A stretch of DNA of 64,000 nucleotides. It comes from Amycolatopsis rubida. Lineage in GTDB: Bacteria > Actinomycetota > Actinomycetes > Mycobacteriales > Pseudonocardiaceae. A model generated the notes under the pieces. The model had not been told where the DNA came from and did not search any database. It saw nothing but the letters and a program-made list of their open reading frames with translations. The position numbers and the translations under genes are program-made. Positions 1-9,493 of the stretch are shown one piece after another (the first letter of the stretch is position 1; each line of letters begins with the position of its first letter). The stretch is from NCBI RefSeq assembly GCF_900115345.1, contig NZ_FOWC01000008.1, positions 62,001-126,000 on the forward strand, written 5' to 3'.

Positions 1-142
1 CCCCTCCCCGTGTCCAACGTATTCGTTGTACCGCAAACGTTTTCGACGATGAACCCCACTTCGCGCCGGTGGGCGCGTCCGGGCAGCCCGCGGGGCAGTG
101 CGCGCGAGCACGCCACTGGGTGCGCCGCGCCGCCGGTGCGAA
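1..142. other. Left-edge intergenic DNA
   Basis: No convincing gene is visible between the window edge and the stop codon of the MFS gene. The first 50 bases are less GC-rich than the rest and may be the promoter region of a gene outside the window. Confidence 0.4.
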
Positions 143-1399
143 TCAGCTGTCGAGCGGCTGCCGGTTCCGGTCCGCCGCGCCGGGCATCGACACGGAGGAA
201 CCGAAAACGGCGAGGACGGTCAGCGCTCCGCACAGCCACCAGACCCCGGCGGGCCACACGGCCCACAGGGCGACGCCCAGCGCCGGGCCCGCGGCGTAGC
301 CGACCTGGGTCGCGAACTCCGACAGCGCGATGTAGCGCCCGCGCAGCCGCGGCGGTGCGATCCGGCCCGGATACGCCGTGATGGTAGGGGTTCCGACCAT
401 CTCGCCCGCGGTCCACACGAGCGTCGCGACCACGAGCACCGCCGCCGACGGCCCGGCCAGGTAGAGCATCATCCCGGCGCCCACCAGGATGTTGCCGAGC
501 GCGACGGTCGCCCGGTCGGTCATCCGCTGGACGAACCTCGTGATCGGCAGTTCCAGGCAGGTGATCACGAACGCGTTGATCGAGAGCAGCGCGGCGTAGA
601 AACCGGGTGCGTGCCCCGCCGCCGTCACTTGCAGCGCCAGCGTCGAAATGCTCTGGATGTACACCATCCCGCCGAGGATCATCGCGATGTTGAACACGAT
701 GAAGCGGGTGTCGGTCAGCACGGCCAGATAGGACGCCGGCCGGCCGGCCGTCTCCGGCGATTCCCGGGCGTCCGCGACCTCTTCGGAGTCTCCGGACGGG
801 GACGCGTGCGCGACCTCCGAGTGCTTCGGCAGGCTGAACGCGAGCAGCCCGAACGCCACGAGCGCGATCGCGTTGCAGTAGAACATCGCTTCGTAGGAAT
901 AGGTGATCAGCAGCGCGCCGAGCAGCGGACCGGCCACGGTGCCCACGTTGTAGGCGAGCCGGTAGGCGGCGAACACCATGATGTGCCGCTCCGGCGGGGT
1001 CAGGTCGATGAGCAGCGCCGACGCGGCCGGGCGGTAGGCCTGCGAGGTGAGGCCGACGGCCCCGACGACGCCGACCACCGCCGCGATGTTCGTCAGATGC
1101 GGCAGGACGACCGTGAGCACGCCGGCGACCAGCATGGAGCCGACGATGGTGTGGCGGTAGCCGAGCCGGTCGCTCACCGAACCGCCGATGATGACGCCGA
1201 CCACGGTGCCGACGCCGAACGCTCCCAGCGCGAATCCGGTGCTCGCCGTCGAGAACCCGCGGTCGGTCAGGTACAGCACCAGGTAGACCTGGAGGAAGCT
1301 GCCCAGCCGGTTGATCAGGGTGCCGATCAGGAGCAGCCAGACAGGCCTCGACATTCCCCGGAGCGTCTGAATGACGGAAGGGTGCTCCTCAACGGCCAT
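143..1399 (-). CDS. MFS transporter (drug/metabolite exporter type)
   Basis: A 418-residue integral membrane protein of the major facilitator superfamily, predicted to move a small molecule across the cytoplasmic membrane using the proton gradient. Hydrophobic segments run throughout, consistent with 12 helices. The loop after helix 2 carries the MFS signature GGSVSDRLGYRHT (about residues 75-87). A hydrophilic acidic loop (about residues 190-220) separates the two six-helix halves. The ATG start gives MAVEEHPSVIQTLRGM just before the first helix. The gene stands alone. Two TTGC-N3-GCAA palindromes lie about 150 bp upstream of its start and may bind its regulator, but no regulator gene is adjacent. 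The substrate cannot be told. Confidence 0.9.
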   Translation of the reverse strand: MAVEEHPSVIQTLRGMSRPVWLLLIGTLINRLGSFLQVYLVLYLTDRGFSTASTGFALGAFGVGTVVGVIIGGSVSDRLGYRHTIVGSMLVAGVLTVVLPHLTNIAAVVGVVGAVGLTSQAYRPAASALLIDLTPPERHIMVFAAYRLAYNVGTVAGPLLGALLITYSYEAMFYCNAIALVAFGLLAFSLPKHSEVAHASPSGDSEEVADARESPETAGRPASYLAVLTDTRFIVFNIAMILGGMVYIQSISTLALQVTAAGHAPGFYAALLSINAFVITCLELPITRFVQRMTDRATVALGNILVGAGMMLYLAGPSAAVLVVATLVWTAGEMVGTPTITAYPGRIAPPRLRGRYIALSEFATQVGYAAGPALGVALWAVWPAGVWWLCGALTVLAVFGSSVSMPGAADRNRQPLDS

Positions 1400-2400
1400 C
1401 GTGGCTCGCGACCTCGCAGGTCACCGGGACCGGTGAGCGCCGAATGCGCACCGGGGCCGTTGCCGCCCTGGCACGGATCGCACGTCGCGGGCTCGCGGAA
1501 TCATTCGGGTCAAGTGATTGATGCTGACGCATGGTCCCCCAATGGTTGCCTTGCAAGATGTTGCCATGCAAGCTGAGTACGGGTCAATGCTCGGGATTTT
1601 CCGCAACGCGCACGACTTTCAGAAGCAGATTTCGCTGATATGTGTCGCAAACAATCATGGTTTCGTGGTTTCCCGGGAGTAGGTGGCGGGTGCGGGCACC
1701 GTGGCGGGCCGCCCGTGAGGCAACGGGGGCTGATCGGTTCTGCCGCCGGCCCGGGGGCGCTCTTCCCGATCCGAGTATGTGGGCAGATGCATTGCGGCGC
1801 AACGATTTGTGTCCGGAGAGGAAGATGTCGTGCCCGGATTCGTCAGCGTGGAATCGCCAGGCGTCCGGTCTCGGGCAGAGAGAAGATCAAGCCAAGGGCG
1901 CGGCGTCGCGGGAACTGTCAGCAACCCCATTCCGGTGCGCCCCGGCAGGCGGCTCTCGAATGGCGAGGGGAGCAGGCTGCTGCGCCGAACGGTCCCGAAT
2001 CCGCGCAGCCGGTCGTGAATTCGCCGATCGCGAAGTCCTTTTTGTGCCGATCGGTGCTCCAGGCGAAATACCGGGCCCGCCGAATGGCCCGCCGCACTGC
2101 GCCGCGTGCCGACGACCTGGCCGGCGCGTCGCGTTCATTTTCCGTTCGGCGGCGGTTGGCCCGGACTGCGGGGGGCTGGTCGAGGGGTTCCCGGCTTGTG
2201 CTAACTTGGCCGTGCGCCCCGTATGGGCCTACGCATGGAGGTAGCGGCTAACCAGCCAGCACGGAGATCGGGCTTTCCCCTCTCCCGCGGTTCCGCGGAT
2301 CCGTCGACCGGATTTTCGCGCCATGCGTGTGCCTGCGGGGTGTTTTCGCGTCCTTTTTCCGTGCTCGACTCCTCCTTTCCGGAAAACCGAAAGGAATTGT
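1400..2400. other. 1-kb intergenic region, no supported gene
   Basis: This stretch separates the MFS gene from the deazaflavin-oxidoreductase gene. Open frames on both strands give low-complexity Arg/Pro/Ala-rich peptides without recognisable domains, as expected from random high-GC DNA. Apart from the operator-like palindromes at 1546-1571 I find nothing that can be named. Confidence 0.5.
1546..1571. promoter_or_regulatory. Tandem TTGC-N3-GCAA palindromes upstream of the MFS gene
   Basis: Two perfect small palindromes, TTGCCTTGCAA at 1546-1556 and TTGCCATGCAA at 1561-1571, repeat at a 15-bp pitch. Together they also form a larger inverted repeat, CTTGCA-N11-TGCAAG. They sit in the 5' region of the MFS gene and look like a transcription-factor operator. 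The regulator is unknown. Confidence 0.45.
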
Positions 2401-3282
2401 GTGAGCGACGTCTTTTCCTCCCGCCTGATCGCCGAGTTCCGAGCGAACCGCGGCGCGCTGGGCGGCAGGTTCGAGGGCTGGCCGCTGGCCGTGCTGACGA
2501 CGACCGGAGCGAGGACCGGCCTGCGCCGCGAGGTGCTCCTCGGCTGGCTGGAGATCGAGGGAAACGGAGTGGTCGTCGCCTCGGCGAACGGGGCGGACCG
2601 CCATCCGGCCTGGTACCACAACATCCGGCGGCACCCGATGGTGACTGTCGAGGCAGGCGGAGACGCCTACCAGGCGATGGCCGCCATTCCGCGGGGGGCC
2701 GCTTACGAGAGGCTTTTCGCGCAGGTGGTCGCGAAGGCTCCGGGTTACGGCGATTATCAGGCGAAGACGACCCGGGAAATCCCGGTGGTCGTGTTGCATC
2801 GGATCGACAAGCGCGGCAAAGGCATGGGCGATTGGCTTGTCGAGGTGCACCAGTGGTTTCGCGCCGAGTTGCGGGCGCTGCGCGAGCAGGCCGACGACCT
2901 GGCCGACGGCAGCGCGACGGCGCTCGTCCGGCCGGAACCGGACTTGGCTCACGAGATGCGGACGCACTGCCTCGGCTTCTGCACCGCGCTGCGCAGGCAT
3001 CACCTCGGCGAGGACTCGGTGGTGTTCCCGTCGCTGGCCGAGCAGTTCCCCGCGCTCGCTCCGGCGATCGCGCAGCTCGCCGGACAGCACCAGGTGGTGG
3101 CGCGGCTGCAGGACGCGATCCGGCAACTGGTCGACGGCTTCGTCCCAGGCGAATCCGACCCGGTGCGGCTGCGTGCCGAACTGGAGCGGCTCGCCGGTGA
3201 GGTGGAGGCGCACTTCGAGTTCGAGGAGCAAACGGTGGTGACCGCGCTGAACGCGACGGCTGCCGCTCCGCCGACGGCCTGA
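2401..3282 (+). CDS. Deazaflavin(F420)-dependent oxidoreductase fused to a hemerythrin domain
   Basis: A 293-residue two-domain protein. Residues about 1-135 match the DDN/F420-dependent nitroreductase fold: the strand pair around TTTGARTGLRRE and the signature HPAWYHNIRRHPMVTV are typical. The C-terminal half (about 145-285) is a hemerythrin/HHE helical bundle with the iron-ligand pattern: H in EVHQWF, H in EMRTH, HH plus E in RRHHLGEDSVVFP, H in GQHQVV, and H/E in EAHFEFEEQ. The GTG start at 2401 is preferred because AAAGGA lies 5 bases upstream; the more upstream ATG would add a non-conserved stretch across the ribosome site. It probably couples F420-dependent reduction to a di-iron or oxygen/NO-sensing centre; that coupling is inference. 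The last codons are echoed in the repeat that follows. Confidence 0.85.
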   Translation: MSDVFSSRLIAEFRANRGALGGRFEGWPLAVLTTTGARTGLRREVLLGWLEIEGNGVVVASANGADRHPAWYHNIRRHPMVTVEAGGDAYQAMAAIPRGAAYERLFAQVVAKAPGYGDYQAKTTREIPVVVLHRIDKRGKGMGDWLVEVHQWFRAELRALREQADDLADGSATALVRPEPDLAHEMRTHCLGFCTALRRHHLGEDSVVFPSLAEQFPALAPAIAQLAGQHQVVARLQDAIRQLVDGFVPGESDPVRLRAELERLAGEVEAHFEFEEQTVVTALNATAAAPPTA

Positions 3283-3373
3283 GCCGGGGCGCCGGTTCCG
3301 CTCTGGGTGATGGCTGCTGTGCATTGAGCCGGGGGTGCCGGTTCCGTTTCGGGAGCTGGCGGCGCAGTGCGCC

Positions 3374-3724
3374 GAGCCGGGGCGTGCTTCGGTTTGGCGG
3401 GCAGGCTGGCGCCGGACGCAGCTGTGGTGCTGCAGACGGCTTGAGCCGGGGCGACGCCGGTTCCGTTTCGGGAGCTGGCTGCTGTGGGCTGAGCCGGGGC
3501 GTGCTTCGGTTTGGCGGGCAGGCTGGCGCTGGACGCGGCTGTGGTGCTGCCGACGGCTTGAGCCGGGGCGACGCCGGTTCCGTTTCGGGAGCTGGCTGCT
3601 GTGCGCTGAGCCGGGGCGTGCTTCGGTTTCGCGGGCAGGCTGGCACCGGACGTGGCTGTGGTGCCGCCGACGGCCTGAGCCGGGGCGACGCCGGTTCCGT
3701 TTCGGGAGCTGGCGGCGCAGTGCG
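3374..3724 (+). repeat. Three tandem copies of a 117-bp repeat downstream of the hemerythrin gene
   Basis: Units start at 3374, 3491 and 3608, each with GAGCCGGGGCGTGCTTCGG, and are exactly 117 bp (39 codons) long with few substitutions. Each unit contains a degenerate copy of the 3' end of the preceding gene: codons like ALDAAVVLPTA followed by TGA, compared with ALNATAAAPPTA-stop in the gene. Partial copies flank the array at 3283-3373 and 3725-3850. The block at 3806-3835 matches the gene tail at 3244-3273 in 28 of 30 bases. Open frames through the array are repeat artefacts. Confidence 0.85.
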
Positions 3725-3850
3725 ATTTCGAGGGGCGGGTCCGCGCTGGACGCGGCGGCGGTGCCGTCGACGGACTGGCGGCGCTCCGATCTCGCGGGGC
3801 CAGCCGCGCTCAACGCGGCGGCTGCCGCTCCGCCGGGATGAGCCCGGACG

Positions 3851-4436
3851 TCGGCTGGGTGTCCAGTGTGGACTTGATCGCGGCGGGAACACGGCGCCAG
3901 TCCGGGAGAAATGTGCGGCGGGGCCCGGCCCCGGTGGCGAGGGTGCCCACGAATGGTTCAGACCACCAGAATAGCCGCAAACCGGGCCCTCCTGCGCATT
4001 CCGGCGCGGAGTGCGCAGGAGGGCAAGGGAAATCGGCGAGTCGGCGGAGAGCTTGTGCCCGAACGGCGGTTGGGGCGGGGTGCGGGCGCGGGCGCTGACC
4101 CGTGCGGGGGAGCTGATTCGGCTGCGGGCCTGCTGGGCCGTTCGGTGTAGGTAGTGGGAAACTTGACTACTGCGGGTAATTTCGGTTGCCGGGCCGACGT
4201 GACCCATCGTGACATTCCCGTTATCTCACCGGTGCTTCCTGACGGGAAAGACGTGCAGGCCGTGGCTGGAAAATCTCTGTAACGCCGCTCGCTGACCACC
4301 CGATACCTTGGCCAGTGGCACACCTTCGGCGACATCGGGCCGGACCGCCCCCTGATCACTGATCGTGATCATCGGTCCTGACTCAGCGTGCCGGTGGCGA
4401 TCAGGTCCGGGGAGCTTGCGTAGCGCGGGAGGACTG
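3851..4436. other. Intergenic region before the sugar transferase
   Basis: About 590 bp without a supported gene. It contains the hairpin at 3986-4024 and an inverted repeat GATCAC-N5-GTGATC at 4354-4370, about 65 bp before the sugar transferase start, which could be an operator. No clear consensus promoter was found. Confidence 0.4.
3986..4024. terminator. Strong hairpin, 13-bp perfect arms
   Basis: GCCCTCCTGCGCA (3986-3998) pairs perfectly with TGCGCAGGAGGGC (4012-4024). Inside the loop TCCG and CGGA can extend the stem. No T-run follows. It lies between the hemerythrin gene with its repeat array and the sugar transferase, and is probably a factor-independent or bidirectional transcription stop. 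Confidence 0.55.
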
Positions 4437-5987
4437 ATGGAAGAACCGGTGCGGCCATGGCCCGCGGACGGCGTCGCGCCGCCGCGGGTCGACCTGGGGG
4501 CGGTCTCCGCACCGCCGGTCGACGTGGCGGCACCGCCGCCCGGCCGTGCCGCCGACGCCCGGCTGGACCCCGCCACGGTCTGTCCGGCGGAGGGAGATCC
4601 GCCGAAAACGCACGCCGCGGAGTGGGAAAAGCGCTACCGCAGGACGGTGATCGCTTCGGATCTCGTCGCGGCCTGCGTGGTGATCGCGATCAGCGCGTTC
4701 GTCATCGACCGGCTCGCACCGCACGACATGCACGCGTTCGGCACCGCGTTCGCGATCCTCTGCGCGCTTCCGGTCAGCCGGGCCTGGAGCGCCCGCGTGC
4801 TGGGGGAGGGGCCCGAGGAGTACCGCACGCTCGGCCGCGCGCTGATCACCGCGGCGGTGCTGGTCGCGTTCGGCGGGCTGTTGTTCGGTGCGCTCGAAGT
4901 GCAGCCCTGGGTGTTTTACGTCGTGCCGGCCGTCGCGTCAGTACTGTTCCCCCAGCGATACGTGCTCCGGCAGATTCTGCACCGGAGACGGCGGCGCGGG
5001 TTGTGCCTGCTGCCGGTGATGGCGGCCGGCAGCGCGGAAACGGTCGCGGACCTGATCAAGCGGACCCGCGCCGAAGCGCACGTCGGATGGCGGGTCGAGG
5101 CGGTCTGCACGTCCACCGGGCACGGGGAGATCGAAGGCGTTCCGGTCGTCGGGCGGCTCGAAGAGCTTTCCCGGCACGTGCGCCGCGGCGGGTACCGGGT
5201 CGTGGCGATCACGGCCGACCAGTATTGGAATCCCGAGCGGCTGCAGCGGCTCGCCTGGGATCTCGAAGGCACCTCGTCGGAGATGGTCGTCGCGCCGGTG
5301 CTGATGGAGGTCGCCGGGCCGAGGCTGAACGTCAGCGGGGTCCTGGGCATGCCGCTGCTGCGGGTGACCGCGCCAGCGTTCACCGGCGGGCGCCGCCTGG
5401 TCAAAGAGGTCGTCGACCGCTGTGGCGCGGCCTTCCTGCTGGCGCTGTTCTCCCCGGTGCTGCTGGCGATCGCGGTAGCGGTGAAGGCGGGCGACCGCGG
5501 TCCGGTGATCTACCGGCAGCGGCGCATCGGCAAGGACGGCGAAGCGTTCACCATGCTCAAATTCCGCACCATGGTCGTGAACGCGCATGCGACCCGGCAC
5601 GACCTGGAGAAGGCGAACGAAGGCGCGGGGCCGCTCTTCAAGATGAAGAAGGACCCCCGGGTCACGAAGGTCGGCGGATTGCTGCGCCGGTACTCGCTCG
5701 ACGAACTGCCGCAGCTGTTCAACGTCGTCGCCGGGCGGATGTCGCTGGTCGGCCCCCGGCCGCCGCTGCCGGAGGAGACGGCGACCTACGCTCCGGCCGC
5801 GCGCCGCAGGCTGCTGGTGAAACCCGGGCTGACCGGGCTGTGGCAGGTGAGCGGGCGCAGCGATCTTTCCTGGGACGAGAGCATCCGGCTCGACCTGCGC
5901 TACGTCGAGGACTGGTCGCTGGCGCTGGACCTGGTGATCCTCTGGAAGACCTTGCGCGCTGTCCTCGCCGGGCAGGGCGCCTACTGA
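4437..5987 (+). CDS. Polyprenyl-phosphate sugar-1-phosphate transferase (exopolysaccharide initiation)
   Basis: A 516-residue membrane enzyme of the bacterial sugar transferase (WcaJ/WbaP) family. It loads the first sugar phosphate from a nucleotide sugar onto undecaprenyl phosphate, starting exopolysaccharide or glycan assembly at the inner face of the membrane. Visible parts are a Pro/Ala-rich cytoplasmic tail (1-60), four hydrophobic helices (about 70-200), a CoA-binding-like domain (about 200-310), and the catalytic C-terminal domain. The latter begins at a reentrant hydrophobic helix and carries VIYRQRRIGKDGEAFTMLKFRTM, RRYSLDELPQLFNV, MSLVGPRPPLPEE and KPGLTGLWQVSGRS. The ATG at 4437 has GGGAGGAC just upstream. 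No glycosyltransferases follow, so it is an isolated initiating enzyme. The sugar is unknown. Confidence 0.9.
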   Translation: MEEPVRPWPADGVAPPRVDLGAVSAPPVDVAAPPPGRAADARLDPATVCPAEGDPPKTHAAEWEKRYRRTVIASDLVAACVVIAISAFVIDRLAPHDMHAFGTAFAILCALPVSRAWSARVLGEGPEEYRTLGRALITAAVLVAFGGLLFGALEVQPWVFYVVPAVASVLFPQRYVLRQILHRRRRRGLCLLPVMAAGSAETVADLIKRTRAEAHVGWRVEAVCTSTGHGEIEGVPVVGRLEELSRHVRRGGYRVVAITADQYWNPERLQRLAWDLEGTSSEMVVAPVLMEVAGPRLNVSGVLGMPLLRVTAPAFTGGRRLVKEVVDRCGAAFLLALFSPVLLAIAVAVKAGDRGPVIYRQRRIGKDGEAFTMLKFRTMVVNAHATRHDLEKANEGAGPLFKMKKDPRVTKVGGLLRRYSLDELPQLFNVVAGRMSLVGPRPPLPEETATYAPAARRRLLVKPGLTGLWQVSGRSDLSWDESIRLDLRYVEDWSLALDLVILWKTLRAVLAGQGAY

Positions 5988-6109
5988 GCTGCGAGGATCC
6001 CGTCGCCCGCGTGCGCTGAGTCACAACGGCCGGGTTCGGGAAATAGTCAAGCGTTCAACCAGGTTGGTGCCGTGCGTAGGCGACAGCACGGGAAGGAACG
6101 CCGAATCCG

Positions 6110-6721
6110 ATGACTACTTTCGCAGAGTCCCAGCAGCTGCAGGTGCCCGCTGAGGTGCAGGACCTGCTGTTCCGCGAGGCGCGCACGGCCAACAGCTTCA
6201 GCGCCGAGCCGGTGACCGACGAGCAGGTCCGCGCGATCTACGACCTCGTCAAGTGGGCTCCGACCTCGATGAACACCCAGCCGCTGCGCGCGCTGGTGAT
6301 CCGCAGCGACGAGGCCAAGCAGCGCCTGCTGCCGCACCTGGCCGAGGGCAACCGCGCCAAGACCGAGGCCGCGCCGCTGACCGTGATCCTGGCCGCGGAC
6401 GTCGACTTCCACGAGAACATCCCGCAGACCTTCCCGCACAACCCCGGCGTGAAGGACAACTTCGCCGACGAAGCGGGCCGCGTCGAGTTCTCCAAGCTGA
6501 ACTCGCTGCTGCAGGTCGGCTACTTCATCATCGGCGTGCGCGCCGCCGGACTGGCCGCGGGCCCGATGACCGGCTTCGACGCCGCGGGCGTGGACAAGGA
6601 GTTCTTCTCCGGCAACAACTGGCGTTCGCTCGTCGCGGTGAACGTCGGCAAGCCGGGCGACAACCCGTGGTACGACCGCCTGCCGCGGCTCGACTTCGAC
6701 CAGGTCGTCGACACCCTCTGA
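6110..6721 (+). CDS. rutE: Malonic semialdehyde reductase RutE-type nitroreductase
   Basis: A 203-residue FMN-dependent nitroreductase-fold protein. RutE reduces malonic semialdehyde to 3-hydroxypropionate at the end of the Rut pyrimidine-degradation pathway. The family signatures are [30 protein letters not shown] at the FMN site, followed by [21 protein letters not shown] and GPMTGFD near the C-terminal FMN contacts. Length is normal for RutE. No other rut gene is present, so the physiological substrate may be a different aldehyde or quinone. A clear hairpin follows the stop codon, so it is probably a single-gene transcript. Confidence 0.85.
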   Translation: MTTFAESQQLQVPAEVQDLLFREARTANSFSAEPVTDEQVRAIYDLVKWAPTSMNTQPLRALVIRSDEAKQRLLPHLAEGNRAKTEAAPLTVILAADVDFHENIPQTFPHNPGVKDNFADEAGRVEFSKLNSLLQVGYFIIGVRAAGLAAGPMTGFDAAGVDKEFFSGNNWRSLVAVNVGKPGDNPWYDRLPRLDFDQVVDTL

Positions 6722-6734
6722 CCCTTGCCGCGCC

Positions 6735-6774
6735 GCCGAGAGGCCGCCCCGCACGCCCGGGGCGGCCTCTCGGC
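6735..6774 (+). terminator. Terminator hairpin after the RutE-type gene
   Basis: Seventeen-base perfect arms (GCCGAGAGGCCGCCCCG and its complement) enclose a 6-base loop, 13 bases after the stop codon. There is no T-run. It separates the nitroreductase from the thrS transcript. Confidence 0.75.
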
Positions 6775-6876
6775 GTCCGCGGGCAGGGTTGGCTGACGGC
6801 GGTCGAATCGGCGAACCCGCCGCCGACTAGCATCAGCGGGAGTCGTTTCAGTCACTTCTCCCAAAGGAGTCCGATC

Positions 6877-8904
6877 GTGTCCCAACCGTCGTCAGCTGCC
6901 GCCGTACCCGCCCCGCGCGTGGTGGTGCCGGCGGGCACTACGGCGGGCGCCGCGGTGCGCGAAGCCGGGCTGCCCACCAAGGGCCCGGACACGATCGTCG
7001 TCGTCCGCGACGCCGACGGGAAACTGCGCGACCTCGCCTGGGCCCCGGAAGCCGAGGCGCAGGTCGAAGCCGTCGCGGCGGACACCGAGGACGGCCGCAG
7101 CGTGATCCGGCACTCCGCCGCGCACGTGCTCGCCCAGGCCGTGCAGCAGGAATTCCCGGACGCCAAGCTCGGCATCGGCCCGCCGGTGCGCGACGGCTTC
7201 TACTACGACTTCGCCGTCGAAAAGCCGTTCACGCCCGAGGATCTGCAGAAGCTTGAGAAGCGGATGAAGCAGATCGTCAAGGGCGCGCAGCAGTTCTCGC
7301 GTCGCGTGTTCGCCTCCACCGGCGAGGCCAAGGAAGAACTGGCGAACGAGCCGTTCAAGCTCGAACTGGTGGACATCAAGTCTGATGTGGACACGACCGA
7401 GGTCATGGAGGTCGGCGGCGGAGAGCTGACCATCTACGACAACCTCGACCCGCGCACCAAGGAGCGCGTGTGGAGCGACCTCTGCCGCGGCCCGCACGTG
7501 CCCACCACCAAGTTCATCCCGGCCTTCAAGCTCACCCGGGTGGCCGCCGCGTACTGGCGCGGCAACGAGAAAAACCCGCAGCTGCAACGGATCTACGGCA
7601 CCGCGTGGGAATCGGCCGAGGCGCAGGACGCCCACCTGGAGCGCATCGCCGAGGCCGAGCGCCGCGACCACCGCAAGCTCGGCGCCGAGCTGGACCTGTT
7701 CTCCTTCCCCGAGGAGATCGGCTCCGGGCTCCCGGTGTTCCACCCCAAGGGCGGCATCATCCGCCGCGAGCTGGAGAACTACTCGCGCCGCAGGCACGAG
7801 GAAGCCGGCTACGAGTTCGTGAACACGCCGCACATCTCCAAGGGCGACCTGTTCCACACCTCCGGGCACCTGCCGTACTACGCGGACACCATGTTCCCGC
7901 CGGTGCAGTTCGAGGAAGAGGACTACTACCTCAAGGCGATGAACTGCCCGATGCACAACCTGATCTTCCGCTCGCGCGGGCGGTCCTACCGCGAACTGCC
8001 CCTGCGGCTGTTCGAATTCGGCACCGTCTACCGCTACGAGAAGTCCGGCGTCGTGCACGGCCTCACCCGCGTGCGCGGCCTGACGATGGACGATTCGCAC
8101 ATCTACTGCACCAAGGAGCAGATGCCGGGCGAGCTGCGGTCGCTGCTCAAGTTCGTGCTGGACCTGCTGGCCGACTACGGCCTGTCCGACTTCTACCTGG
8201 AACTGTCCACCCGAGGGGACTCCGACAAGTTCATCGGCGAGGACTGGGAGTGGGAGGAGGCCACCGAGACGCTGCGCCAGGCCGCCGTCGACTCCGGCCT
8301 CGAACTGGTGCCCGACCCGGGCGGCGCGGCCTTCTACGGCCCGAAGATCTCGGTGCAGGCGAAGGACGCCATCGGCCGCACCTGGCAGATGTCGACCATC
8401 CAGCTCGACTTCAACCAGAACAAGCGGTTCGGTCTCGAATACACCGCCTCCGACGGCAGCCGCCAGCGGCCGATCATGATCCACCGCGCGCTGTTCGGGT
8501 CGATCGAGCGGTTCTTCGGCGTGCTGACCGAGCACTACGCGGGCGCGTTCCCGGCGTGGCTGTCGCCGGTGCAGACGGTCGCCATCCCGATCACCGCCGA
8601 CCAGGTCGAGTACCTGCGCGGCGTCGAGAAGGCGTTGCGCGCCAAGGGGATCCGCGTCGAGGTCGACGCGAGCGACGACCGGATGCAGAAGAAGATCCGC
8701 ACGCACACCACGCAGAAGGTGCCGTTCCTGCTGCTGGCGGGCGCGAAGGACGCGGAGGCGGGCGCGGTGTCGTTCCGGTTCCGCGACGGCGGGCAGATCA
8801 ACGGCGTCCCGGTGGAGCAGGCGGTCGAAGCGATCGCGGAGTGGGTCGAGCGGCGGGAGAACGCGTCGCCCTCGGCCGAGGCCGTGGAGAAGATCCTGAA
8901 GTGA
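6877..8904 (+). CDS. thrS: Threonyl-tRNA synthetase
   Basis: A 675-residue class II aminoacyl-tRNA synthetase that charges tRNA-Thr and edits mis-made Ser-tRNA-Thr. Domains in order are an N-terminal TGS domain (about 15-80), the editing domain starting with [11 protein letters not shown] (zinc-type HxxxH), the catalytic core and the anticodon-binding domain after [13 protein letters not shown]. The catalytic zinc ligands are visible as the Cys of MNCPMHN, the His of [10 protein letters not shown] and the His of [13 protein letters not shown]. The GTG start at 6877 is set by AAAGGAG eight bases upstream. The downstream HIT gene overlaps it by 4 bp (GTGA), so the two are cotranscribed. The gene pair and what follows match the thrS-HIT-pgsA-PIM acyltransferase-pimA order of mycobacteria. 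Confidence 0.98.
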   Translation: MSQPSSAAAVPAPRVVVPAGTTAGAAVREAGLPTKGPDTIVVVRDADGKLRDLAWAPEAEAQVEAVAADTEDGRSVIRHSAAHVLAQAVQQEFPDAKLGIGPPVRDGFYYDFAVEKPFTPEDLQKLEKRMKQIVKGAQQFSRRVFASTGEAKEELANEPFKLELVDIKSDVDTTEVMEVGGGELTIYDNLDPRTKERVWSDLCRGPHVPTTKFIPAFKLTRVAAAYWRGNEKNPQLQRIYGTAWESAEAQDAHLERIAEAERRDHRKLGAELDLFSFPEEIGSGLPVFHPKGGIIRRELENYSRRRHEEAGYEFVNTPHISKGDLFHTSGHLPYYADTMFPPVQFEEEDYYLKAMNCPMHNLIFRSRGRSYRELPLRLFEFGTVYRYEKSGVVHGLTRVRGLTMDDSHIYCTKEQMPGELRSLLKFVLDLLADYGLSDFYLELSTRGDSDKFIGEDWEWEEATETLRQAAVDSGLELVPDPGGAAFYGPKISVQAKDAIGRTWQMSTIQLDFNQNKRFGLEYTASDGSRQRPIMIHRALFGSIERFFGVLTEHYAGAFPAWLSPVQTVAIPITADQVEYLRGVEKALRAKGIRVEVDASDDRMQKKIRTHTTQKVPFLLLAGAKDAEAGAVSFRFRDGGQINGVPVEQAVEAIAEWVERRENASPSAEAVEKILK

Positions 8905-9443
8905 CCGAGCCGGAACTCGCCGAACAGGACGGGGTCGGGGTCCCGGACGCGCTGCAGCGGCTGTGGACCCCGCACCGGATGGCCTACATCCGGGGCCAGG
9001 ACAAGCCCGAGGGCGAGGAGTCCGACGGCTGCCCGTTCTGCCGCCTGCCCGGTCTCGGCGACGACAAGCGCGCGCTGATCGTCGCCCGCGGCGAGGCCGT
9101 GTTCGCGGTGCTGAACCTGTACCCGTACAACCCGGGGCATCTGATGGTGGTCCCGTACCGGCACGTCGCGGACTACCCCGACCTCACGCCGGAGGAGACG
9201 CGCGAGCTGGCGGAGTTCACCCAGCACGCGATGGGCGTGATCCGGGCGGTCTCGGCGGCACACGGGTTCAACATCGGGATGAACCAGGGCGTGATCGCCG
9301 GGGCGGGCATCGCCGCGCACCTGCACCAGCACCTGGTGCCGCGCTGGGGCGGCGACGCGAACTTCATGCCGGTGATCGGGCACACGAAGGTGCTGCCGCA
9401 ATTGCTCGGCGAAACCCGCGACCTGCTCGCGGACGCGTGGTGA
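8901..9443 (+). CDS. HIT-family Ap4A phosphorylase/hydrolase-like protein
   Basis: A 180-residue histidine-triad protein, orthologous by position and size to the mycobacterial HIT protein next to thrS (Ap4A phosphorylase type). It would split dinucleoside polyphosphates such as Ap4A, a by-product of aminoacyl-tRNA synthetases, which fits its translational coupling to thrS. The zinc-binding CPFCR motif is at about residue 45, the substrate loop [14 protein letters not shown] at about 75, and the triad [10 protein letters not shown] at about 140. The GTG start overlaps the thrS stop codon. Confidence 0.92.
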   Translation: MTEPELAEQDGVGVPDALQRLWTPHRMAYIRGQDKPEGEESDGCPFCRLPGLGDDKRALIVARGEAVFAVLNLYPYNPGHLMVVPYRHVADYPDLTPEETRELAEFTQHAMGVIRAVSAAHGFNIGMNQGVIAGAGIAAHLHQHLVPRWGGDANFMPVIGHTKVLPQLLGETRDLLADAW

Positions 9444-9463
9444 GGCCGGTCGCGGGGCGGTAA

Positions 9464-9475
9464 TTGAGTGCTCAA
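9464..9475. promoter_or_regulatory. MarR-type operator TTGAG-TG-CTCAA
   Basis: A perfect 12-bp palindrome lies just upstream of a TATGAT -10-like hexamer (9482-9487), which is 6 bases from the ATG of the MarR gene. The layout suggests a leaderless, autorepressed promoter. Confidence 0.6.
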
Positions 9476-9493
9476 CCAGCGTATGATGACGAT

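Noticed and set aside
1640-2251. Overlapping plus-strand frames of about 200 codons
   Set aside because: Composition is random high-GC (Arg/Pro/Gly-rich), with no domain, no ribosome site and no codon-position bias typical of neighbours.
3374-3724. CRISPR array
   Set aside because: Units are contiguous 117-bp copies without unique spacers, and no cas genes are present.
3324-3974. Plus-strand frame through the repeat with a repetitive 39-residue peptide
   Set aside because: The array derives from a gene 3' end including its stop codons; the open frame is the accidental one of three, with no ribosome site.
2201-4207. Long minus-strand frame opposite the hemerythrin gene and repeat array
   Set aside because: It is antisense to a clear gene, and its repeated peptide only mirrors the 117-bp DNA repeat.
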